From contig NZ_CAJLKP010000106.1 of assembly GCF_905207245.1 (NCBI RefSeq), forward strand, positions 1 to 15,395: DNA of 15,395 nucleotides, read 5' to 3'. The stretch comes from an uncultured Bacteroides sp. (GTDB lineage: Bacteria > Bacteroidota > Bacteroidia > Bacteroidales > Bacteroidaceae). Positions 1 through 6,312 of this stretch are shown piece by piece. Position 1 is the stretch's first letter. Every line of letters starts with the position of its first letter. The notes beneath the pieces were generated by a model, which saw only the letters and a list, made by a program, of their open reading frames with translations, was not told where the DNA came from and ran no database searches. Made by a program: the position numbers and the translations under genes.

Positions 1-89
1 AGCCAAGGACTGGCTGACAATAGCACCCCGGCCCCAAGTACTCCCAGATTTTTCAGAAATTCTCTTCTGCTGATTAATGTATCTTTCAT
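1..89 (-). CDS. Tat-signal protein, N-terminal fragment (possibly Gfo/Idh/MocA-type oxidoreductase)
   Basis: The gene runs off the left edge; only its first 29 codons are present, starting at the ATG read from position 89. They encode a twin-arginine signal: Ser-Arg-Arg-Glu-Phe-Leu-Lys at residues 7-13, then a hydrophobic stretch (GVLGAGVLLSAS) ending near a Pro-Trp. The S-R-R-x-F-L-K pattern is the classic Tat motif, so the protein is probably exported folded. In Bacteroides this kind of leader is common on Gfo/Idh/MocA oxidoreductases, including GH109-type enzymes, but no catalytic part is visible and that assignment is only an inference. It lies 281 bp downstream of the GH97 gene, with its own promoter-like element and an inverted repeat in between, so it is probably a separate transcription unit. 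The export signal is solid; the enzyme identity is weak. Confidence 0.6.
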   Translation of the reverse strand, partial: MKDTLISRREFLKNLGVLGAGVLLSASPW

Positions 90-191
90 ATAATAATGAT
101 GTATATGGTTGAACAACAAAATTTACGTTCTGTTCTTTCCAAACGACTTCATTTACAAAAAAGCAAACCGACGTATCAAATACAATATTTG

Positions 192-199
192 CAAAGATA
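192..199 (-). promoter_or_regulatory. Bacteroides-type -7 element for the Tat-signal gene
   Basis: On the minus strand this reads TATCTTTG, an exact match to the Bacteroides sigma-ABfr -7 consensus TAnnTTTG, about 100 bp before the ATG at 89. I see no convincing TTTG -33 element at the expected distance upstream, so support rests on the -7 match and position alone. Confidence 0.45.
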
Positions 200-299
200 C
201 GCCGGTTAAATAAAGGTATTATATAATTCTGTTACATATCATTTAAGAGATAATACAGATATATTTCCTCTGTATCATTCTTCTCAACTGATGTTACAT

Positions 300-346
300 T
301 AGACTATCCCACTTCTTTATTTACTCTTAATAACAGGTATAGTCTA
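300..346. repeat. Inverted repeat after the GH97 gene, possible terminator
   Basis: Two 11-nt arms, TAGACTATCCC (300-310) and GGTATAGTCTA (336-346), pair with one mismatch across a 25-nt AT-rich loop. The repeat begins 24 bp beyond the GH97 stop codon, where a terminator for the GH2-GH97 operon would be expected. On the minus strand no U-tract follows the stem; on the plus strand TTTT follows it. It may be a weak terminator or a mRNA 3'-end stabilising hairpin. Confidence 0.4.
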
Positions 347-370
347 TTTTGAGTATACACAATACAGTCC

Positions 371-2278
371 TCACTTTCCTATTTCTTTTCCAATACGGAT
401 ACAAGCCCCGCCACCTGGCGCCAACTTTATATTCAGAACCTCATTCCGGGTTACTCTTTTCTTCGAAACCTTTAGCGTTTCCCTGTTACTTAAATAATGG
501 GCATTTTCTCCATCTTCCACAATTTCTGCCTCGTAGTCTCCTTTACCTAAAAAAGACAACGGCACACGCAAGGTTCTGCCCTCTTCATTAGTTGCAGCTC
601 CTACTAAGAATACTCCATCTTCCGCTTGACGCATCATTACGATATATTCCCCTATTTCGCCATCTAAAGTCTTACTTTCCAGCCAAGGCATTTTCTGTGC
701 AGACAAAAAGCGGAGTAAAGCAGGATATTTACAATAATATTCGGGAATATCCGGAATAATCGTCGCGCCGGAGAAAGTAATCAATGTCCGTGCAGCTTCC
801 GATACCACCGTCGAAGGTACTTCCTGATTATTATCCGAACGTGTCGTTCTTCCTTGCCGAAGGTCAAACATACCGTTATTCATATCAAGTGGACCGGCTA
901 CCATATTTACAAACACCGAAGTAACAAAGGTTTTAGGATAGAAAATCTCGTGTCCGTCCAATTGAGCTTTGCAGTATTCACGTGTCACAGCATTGGGCCA
1001 TGTTCGCATCTGCCCATAGGGGTGCACCGGATAGTCATGAAAATCCACCAATAGCTTATACCGTGCACACATTTCCGTTATATTCTTTGTTCTGGTATTC
1101 TTCTCTTCAGGGTTTCCGGCCATAAAACCATACTTCACTCCGGCAGCTCCCCACTCCCCATATTGTTTCAAAGTTTCTTCCAACGGATAATTACGTCCTC
1201 CCACATCATTCAGATACAGCCAGATACCCACTCCTTTCTGCTTTCCATATTGAATCAATTTTCGCACATCCCTGGCCTTATCTCCTTTAACGGGGTCCGA
1301 ACCCTGCTCAAACTCGGGTCCATACCAGTTGGCATCAAGAACCAGATAAGCAAAACCCTGCTCTGCAGCAAAATCAACCGCTCTTTCCCAGGAAGGATAG
1401 GACATCGTATAATTAAACCCTTCCCACTGAGCACCATTCATACGCCAGTCCCATAACGCAACTCCCGGCTTTACCCATGAGAAATCATATTCTCCGGAAG
1501 GTTCCGGATTCAGCAATTCCACAAGATGAGAATCCACCAGATCGCCCGGTCGGTTACCGCAAAGCACCACACGCCATGCCGATTGATATCCTGCACGGAG
1601 TAAATGCGGTTTCGCAGAAACAGAAAACAAGCATTGCCCTTTTTTCGATTTCAGTTTCAAAGGTTCCCCCTCATCCAGACAAGCCTCATGTACAGCCAGG
1701 TATAAATCTTCCGCAGCCTTCACCGTCATCACAGGTAAGCGTTCACCATCAGTTTCCGTCAATCGTTCCGGACCGATATTATGCCTTTCTCCATTATAAT
1801 ACCATGCAGTATAGTCACCTGCAAAATTAAAAGTAGTAAGTTCCAACGCAGAACCTGCTCCTTGAGGCAACACATAGCGAAAAGCCACACCTTCATTATA
1901 AGCCCGCGCCACTATCTCCAAAGCATCCGATGATTCCGCTTCATTCCCAAAAGACAACTTCATCTCATTGTATTTATCAGGCACCACGGCACGCTTTCCC
2001 CACAAAGGCTTCCAAACAGAATTCACTTTGTTACGAGTAACCTTTCCCATTTTCCATCCCCGGGAAGGAAAGGTCAACCCATCTTCCGTTTTAAATCCTA
2101 ATACAGAAGCCTCAATCACTTGTTTACGCTTCACGGATAATTGATAAGTCAGCTCACCGGCATCCGTTTGAATAATCGCTAACTGTATCTTTCCGTCAGG
2201 CGAATCAACCGTATGTTTTTTTTCACCGGCATAACAATATGTTCCTATCAATAAGAACAACAAACATAATTTTCTCAT
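371..2278 (-). CDS. Secreted glycoside hydrolase family 97 protein with atypical active site
   Basis: A 635-aa GH97-type protein, close in length to BtGH97b. It has an N-terminal signal peptide (about residues 1-17, ending near C-Y-A) and is probably periplasmic. Order: N-terminal beta-sandwich domain (about 20-260), (beta/alpha)8 barrel (about 265-530), C-terminal beta domain. The family motif R-T-W-P-N is at 425-429 and A-G-P-L-D-M at 461-466. Glu198 (H-E-A) and Glu434 (T-R-E) match positions that bind calcium in SusB. The catalytic positions differ from characterised members: the FHE/FHG segment reads V-D-F-H-D (Asp415), the retaining-type K-x-D-F Asp is replaced by K-Y-G-F (Gly384), and the acid Glu six residues after Glu434 falls on Leu440, next to Gln439 and Asp441. 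Family members are alpha-glucosidases or alpha-galactosidases; substrate and mechanism here are open. It starts 17 bp after the GH2 stop, so the two are surely co-transcribed and probably act on one glycan. Confidence 0.9.
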   Translation of the reverse strand: MRKLCLLFLLIGTYCYAGEKKHTVDSPDGKIQLAIIQTDAGELTYQLSVKRKQVIEASVLGFKTEDGLTFPSRGWKMGKVTRNKVNSVWKPLWGKRAVVPDKYNEMKLSFGNEAESSDALEIVARAYNEGVAFRYVLPQGAGSALELTTFNFAGDYTAWYYNGERHNIGPERLTETDGERLPVMTVKAAEDLYLAVHEACLDEGEPLKLKSKKGQCLFSVSAKPHLLRAGYQSAWRVVLCGNRPGDLVDSHLVELLNPEPSGEYDFSWVKPGVALWDWRMNGAQWEGFNYTMSYPSWERAVDFAAEQGFAYLVLDANWYGPEFEQGSDPVKGDKARDVRKLIQYGKQKGVGIWLYLNDVGGRNYPLEETLKQYGEWGAAGVKYGFMAGNPEEKNTRTKNITEMCARYKLLVDFHDYPVHPYGQMRTWPNAVTREYCKAQLDGHEIFYPKTFVTSVFVNMVAGPLDMNNGMFDLRQGRTTRSDNNQEVPSTVVSEAARTLITFSGATIIPDIPEYYCKYPALLRFLSAQKMPWLESKTLDGEIGEYIVMMRQAEDGVFLVGAATNEEGRTLRVPLSFLGKGDYEAEIVEDGENAHYLSNRETLKVSKKRVTRNEVLNIKLAPGGGACIRIGKEIGK

Positions 2279-2295
2279 AATCCGAATTTATCATA

Positions 2296-5200
2296 TCAAT
2301 AAACTTTATTAAATACCGGCTTCATTATAAAAATGAATTCATAATTACCGTATGGCAAGCGGTATTGCGGATAAGCGATAGCTCCCCAACTATTTTCACA
2401 AGCCAGACCCAATTGAGCCTTGTCTATACAAATATTCGTATAATCCACTGGGATTACTTCCGGCGAATGACGCTGATCTTTATTCAATCCGTCGTCTAAA
2501 GACTCAATCGTATAATTCAAAGCTGATGCAGAGAATGGAGCTTCCGCTACAAATTGCAACCCGGAACCCGCCTCGTTCAACTGTCTCCACCAGCGTATAT
2601 CAGTCTTAGTACCTGTTTCCTGCGGACGAATATACGAAAAAAATTGTTCACCCACTGTCTGACGGTAAATTCCTAAATCTGTGGCATGATTGCGGTCCGA
2701 ATAGTTTTCCACAGGACCTCTGCCATAATAGTTGATTCTATAGAATTCATCAGGCATCTGCATCTGCATACCGAAGCGGAACATATCGGGCACCTTCTCT
2801 GCTTCACCGGCAACCATTTTCTGGGTAACTTTTATCTCACCTGCATTATTTATCATATAAGTCAGATACAATTTAGCAGAAACATCCGGCATTTCATATC
2901 CGGCTTCAACTACAATCGTCCCATTTTCCTGCTTATTGGTAAATGAAGTTCTTTTAAGTTCAGGATTCAGCCATACCCTGTATTTGTGCTGCAATCTGGC
3001 ACCATAATCATTATCAGTAGGCGCACGCCAGAAATTAGGCACGAGTTGTCCGCCATCATTCATCAATTCCTTGCCTGCAACCTTATATCTGCTCAGGAAA
3101 CCATTGTTCTTCGCAAACTCAATAATAAAATCCTCACCTTCAATGATCAGATAATTACCATCATTATTATTCACGGAGGGAGCAACGGATTCTATATTCG
3201 CTTTCTTCACATTCACTAATGCCATATCGGGTGCCTTATAAGGAGTGACGGACATTTGAGCTTTTGCAACAGTAAATCCGGGGGATAATAAGGTTTCAGC
3301 CTTTTTAAGTTTATAAGATACATTCAGTAATAGTTCCTTGTCTTTATACGAGTTTGCATCGGAGATGTCCAGTTTCAGTCTTGCCTTTTGTTGGGGAGCA
3401 ACATTAAGATTGCCAACCGTACCGGCTTCTACCAATTCACCATCTGCCAATAACTGCCAATCCAGATAATAAGCGGAAAGATCGCGGAAGAAATTCTCAT
3501 TGAAGATTTCTATTTCTCCATTTTGCAGGTTGACGGGACTTGTCCAAATGGACTGATAAAAATAACCCACTTCGTACATGTGCGGATTCGGTATCCTGTC
3601 AGGACTTATCAGACCGTTATCACAGAAATTATTGTCAGAACCATCGTACTTATTAAAATCTCCGCCATATGCATATATCTCGATGCCGTCTTTATTTTTC
3701 CAGCGCACAGACTGGTCAACAAAGTCCCAGATGAACCCACCCTGAAATTTCGGATATTTGCGTATCAGATCCCAATATTCTTTGAATCCACCCATCGAAT
3801 TACCCATGGCATGCGCATATTCACACTGTATAAGCGGTTTAGTGGCATTACTCTTGGCATAGTCTTCGCAAGCACTGTACCACAAATACATCGGGCAGAA
3901 AATATCGGTATAATAATCATGACCGGCCTGCTCATATTGCACGGGACGCGTTGCATCTTCCGCTTTTATCCAACGATAGCAAGCTTCAAAGTTAGGGCCG
4001 GGGCCGGTTTCGTTGCCCAATGACCAAATAATAACTGAAGGATGATTGTAACTGCGCTGCACATTACGCTGGTTACGTTCCAGATGTGCTTTGGCAAAGG
4101 AAGCATGTTTAGAAAGCTGATTATTAGTATATAACATTCCGTGCGCCTCTACATTAGCCTCAGCTACGACATACAAACCATACTCGTCGCACAGTTCATA
4201 CCAAAGATTGTCATCAGGATAATGGCATGTACGCACGGCATTGATATTGAACTGCTTCATAATCCGAATGTCCTGCAACATACGCTCCCGCGAAACAACA
4301 TATCCATAATCCGGGTCCATCTCATGGCGGTTGGCTCCCTTAATCAGTACAGGCTGCCCGTTCACCAGCAATTGGGCATCTTTAATCTCGACTTTACGGA
4401 AACCTACTTTTACCGGAATAACTTCTAAAATATCATTGCCATTCTTCAAAGTAGCCGTCAGACAATAAAGATTGGGCATTTCCGCACTCCATTTAAGGGG
4501 ATTCTTAACCTCCATGGCAGCCGAAAGATTGCCCGAACCATTCACCCGGGTGTCTGCAACGACATTACCTTTCGAATCTGATAATTCCAATTCCACAGTA
4601 CCCCGTCCTTTCATTTGGAGGGCAATATTCAGCGACCCATTTGTATACTGTTCGTCCAAGTCGGGAGTAACTCTGATGTCCTGTATATAGTTCTTGTTGC
4701 GGGTATACAAGTAGCAATCACGGCCTACACCCGAAAAACGGAAGAAATCCTGGTCTTCAAGATATGACCCGTCGCACCAACGGAACACCTGAAATGCAAT
4801 CAGGTTTTTACCCGGTTTGAGATAACCCGACAAATCAAACTCCGCTTCCAGTTTGCTGTCTTCACTATACCCAACGTATTTACCATTTACCCACAAATAG
4901 ATATTAGAAGTGACTGAGCCAAAATGCGCAAAGATTTGCTTATCCTTCCACTCCGCCGGTATAACAATCTCCTTACGATAGGTTCCCACATGATTGTTCT
5001 TTACAGGTATTTTCGGAGGATCTGTTCTGAACTGATTCTTCCACGGATACCCAACATTAACATAAATAGGATCTCCATAGCCATTTAGCTCCCATACAGC
5101 AGGTACTTTCAGTTCATCCCACGCACTATCGTTATAGCTCAACCGATAAAAGTCGTCCGGGCGCTGGTCGGCATTCCTTACCCAATTAAATTTCCACATC

Positions 5201-5403
5201 CCATTCAGAGACAGAAAATTATCAGACTTTTCCTTCACACCTGCACGGGCAGCATCGGGCGATTCATAAGCAAAATAGTTGGCATGCATCGGAGCACGAT
5301 TTACAGCATTTATCTCCGGATCTCTCCACTCATTCTTTTGGGATAAGGCAATTGTCTGAAATCCAATAGCCAAAGCAAATAAACTGAATAGCTTTTTCTT
5401 CAT
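2296..5403 (-). CDS. Secreted LacZ-type GH2 beta-galactosidase
   Basis: A 1,035-aa GH2 enzyme, close to E. coli LacZ (1,024 aa), likely hydrolysing terminal beta-galactosides. A signal peptide (about residues 1-21, ending A-L-S before Gln22) places it in the periplasm or beyond. The five-domain LacZ layout is visible: jelly-roll N-domain with W-x-D-G-S-Y-L-E-D-Q-D (Asp211), an Ig-like domain, the TIM barrel from about 340, another Ig-like domain, and the C-terminal beta-galactosidase small-chain domain. Key residues are present: His360 (N-R-H), His394 (C-H-Y-P), Glu419 and His421 (metal site, E-A-H-G-M), acid/base Glu465 (S-L-G-N-E), Tyr506 (C-P-M-Y), nucleophile Glu528 (C-E-Y-A-H-A-M-G-N) and Trp1006, matching LacZ Trp999. 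It is first in a two-gene operon with GH97. No SusC/SusD genes are in the window. Specificity for galactosides is inferred from the conserved pocket. Confidence 0.93.
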   Translation of the reverse strand: MKKKLFSLFALAIGFQTIALSQKNEWRDPEINAVNRAPMHANYFAYESPDAARAGVKEKSDNFLSLNGMWKFNWVRNADQRPDDFYRLSYNDSAWDELKVPAVWELNGYGDPIYVNVGYPWKNQFRTDPPKIPVKNNHVGTYRKEIVIPAEWKDKQIFAHFGSVTSNIYLWVNGKYVGYSEDSKLEAEFDLSGYLKPGKNLIAFQVFRWCDGSYLEDQDFFRFSGVGRDCYLYTRNKNYIQDIRVTPDLDEQYTNGSLNIALQMKGRGTVELELSDSKGNVVADTRVNGSGNLSAAMEVKNPLKWSAEMPNLYCLTATLKNGNDILEVIPVKVGFRKVEIKDAQLLVNGQPVLIKGANRHEMDPDYGYVVSRERMLQDIRIMKQFNINAVRTCHYPDDNLWYELCDEYGLYVVAEANVEAHGMLYTNNQLSKHASFAKAHLERNQRNVQRSYNHPSVIIWSLGNETGPGPNFEACYRWIKAEDATRPVQYEQAGHDYYTDIFCPMYLWYSACEDYAKSNATKPLIQCEYAHAMGNSMGGFKEYWDLIRKYPKFQGGFIWDFVDQSVRWKNKDGIEIYAYGGDFNKYDGSDNNFCDNGLISPDRIPNPHMYEVGYFYQSIWTSPVNLQNGEIEIFNENFFRDLSAYYLDWQLLADGELVEAGTVGNLNVAPQQKARLKLDISDANSYKDKELLLNVSYKLKKAETLLSPGFTVAKAQMSVTPYKAPDMALVNVKKANIESVAPSVNNNDGNYLIIEGEDFIIEFAKNNGFLSRYKVAGKELMNDGGQLVPNFWRAPTDNDYGARLQHKYRVWLNPELKRTSFTNKQENGTIVVEAGYEMPDVSAKLYLTYMINNAGEIKVTQKMVAGEAEKVPDMFRFGMQMQMPDEFYRINYYGRGPVENYSDRNHATDLGIYRQTVGEQFFSYIRPQETGTKTDIRWWRQLNEAGSGLQFVAEAPFSASALNYTIESLDDGLNKDQRHSPEVIPVDYTNICIDKAQLGLACENSWGAIAYPQYRLPYGNYEFIFIMKPVFNKVY

Positions 5404-5477
5404 ATCATTATTATTTAAAATATTTTTTTTAAGATTGTCTTGCCATACTTATCATAGTTCCACACTTATATTGCTCA

Positions 5478-5485
5478 CAAATATA
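5478..5485 (-). promoter_or_regulatory. Bacteroides-type -7 element for the GH2-GH97 operon
   Basis: The minus strand reads TATATTTG, fitting TAnnTTTG, about 75 bp before the GH2 ATG. No clear TTTG -33 element sits at the usual spacing. That would be compatible with a promoter needing an activator, as is common for Bacteroides glycan-use operons. The assignment is tentative. Confidence 0.4.
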
Positions 5486-5605
5486 AGAGCGTTCTGCCCC
5501 CCATGGCTTTTAATTCCAGACATTTTATTATTGAAAATAGATAAATCCGGCCTTTTCAGCTAATAAATCCGTACTCACCCGCTTTACATAGAGTTTATGC
5601 ATACT

Positions 5606-5708
5606 TTTACCTACACGCTTACACTCACACTCTGTATCGCCTTATTCATCGGCAACACAGCGGTGGTGGAAGTAAATTAACACCGGGTGTAGGCAAATTT
5701 ACCTACAC
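5606..5708. promoter_or_regulatory. Operator-like TTTACCTACAC repeats upstream of the GH2 gene
   Basis: TTTACCTACAC occurs at 5606-5616 and again, 92 bp away, at 5698-5708. The second copy is the right half of a 22-bp palindrome (5687-5708) whose left half GTGTAGGCAAA differs from a perfect inverse by one base. Overlapping its left end is ACACCGGGTGT (5680-5690), itself a palindrome around a central G. The cluster lies about 120-230 bp upstream of the probable GH2 start site, the right place for a dimeric regulator. I do not recognise the motif, and no regulator gene is in the window. Confidence 0.45.
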
Positions 5709-5965
5709 AACCCTTGAAAGACACATATTTCTGATTATCTTTTCATTATCCATCATATTCGCATAAATCCATCCCTTTCGTATCTTTCTATTTTTAGGCA
5801 TTTCTTACTTAAAAAGATATCAGATTGCATGTATTTCGTCAAGTGTCATTCCGCATCCTACCTGTTTTTGTCTGTTCCAAATAGAGATTGTACCTGTCAA
5901 TCCCCTATATTCATTGGACAAACCACGCATCTACTTTATATTGATAATCAATACATTTACAGTAA

Positions 5966-6021
5966 TCACAGCTATAAAGCACGTGCTTCACATATGTAGA
6001 GCACGTGCTTTATAGCTGTGA
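5966..6021. repeat. Perfect 22-bp inverted repeat containing two AGCACGTGCT palindromes
   Basis: Arms at 5966-5987 and 6000-6021 are exact reverse complements separated by 12 nt, and the spacer contains the palindrome ACATATGT (5990-5997). Each arm also contains the self-complementary decamer AGCACGTGCT (5978-5987 and 6000-6009), with centres exactly 22 bp apart, about two helical turns. In RNA it would form a long hairpin; in DNA the paired palindromes could be two protein sites on one helix face. No U-tract follows on either strand, so it is not a standard intrinsic terminator. Confidence 0.7.
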
Positions 6022-6030
6022 AGCAGTTGA

Positions 6031-6044
6031 ACTACAATTGTAGT
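6031..6044. repeat. 14-bp perfect palindrome
   Basis: ACTACAATTGTAGT is fully self-complementary and lies 9 bp from the end of the 22-bp inverted repeat. It may be part of the same regulatory array. No binding protein can be named from the sequence. Confidence 0.4.
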
Positions 6045-6210
6045 CATCGTAGAATGAAGCACTTCGGAAGGAAACATCATAGGGGAAAAAAGATTATCCC
6101 TTGCTTTGTTCACGATGGAAGTGAGTTGCTATCAAATTCATCGGACTGCCGCAATTTACAGTCTTTATCAGCTTTTAGGTGAAATACTCAAGCATAAAAG
6201 TAGAAAAATA

Positions 6211-6294
6211 ATTCTGCCATACCTGGTTTGTAGAAGTGTCTTCTCTTTGAATGAATGGAGAAGATTATCTGCTACAAACCAAGTATGGCAGAAT
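6211..6294 (-). terminator. Long hairpin ending the fimbrial operon
   Basis: Arms of 23 nt (6211-6233 and 6272-6294) pair with a single mismatch. A second stem nests inside, TCTTCTC (6239-6245) against GAGAAGA (6258-6264). The structure begins 18 bp beyond the stop codon of the tip-adhesin gene, and on the minus strand the stem is followed by TATTTTTC. A stable stem plus U-tract right after the last gene supports an intrinsic terminator. The 23-bp arms and 38-nt loop are longer than usual, so it may also protect the mRNA 3' end. Confidence 0.65.
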
Positions 6295-6312
6295 AAAAGA
6301 ATGTTGTACTTT

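Larger units (their letters stand above)
5404..6312. other. 909-bp gene-free regulatory region between fimbrial operon and GH2 operon
   Basis: No credible gene is seen on either strand; open frames are short and lack recognisable content. From right to left it holds the hairpin ending the fimbrial operon, a 14-bp palindrome, a perfect 22-bp inverted repeat, a set of TTTACCTACAC repeats, and a -7 element before the GH2 gene; each is listed separately. About 250 bp between 5709 and 5960 show nothing I can name. Its length and palindrome density suggest regulated transcription of the glycosidase operon, or an unannotated small RNA. Confidence 0.6.

Noticed and set aside
3523..4023. Long plus-strand open frame of 166 codons opposite the GH2 gene
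   Set aside because: It is an antisense shadow of the catalytic domain of the beta-galactosidase; the true protein is on the minus strand with all active-site residues.
5966..6294. Possible invertible (phase-variable) promoter flanked by inverted repeats, as in Bacteroides capsule and fimbrial loci
   Set aside because: The two inverted repeats have different sequences, each has only a short loop (12 and 38 nt), and both lie downstream of the fimbrial genes. No recombinase gene is in the window.
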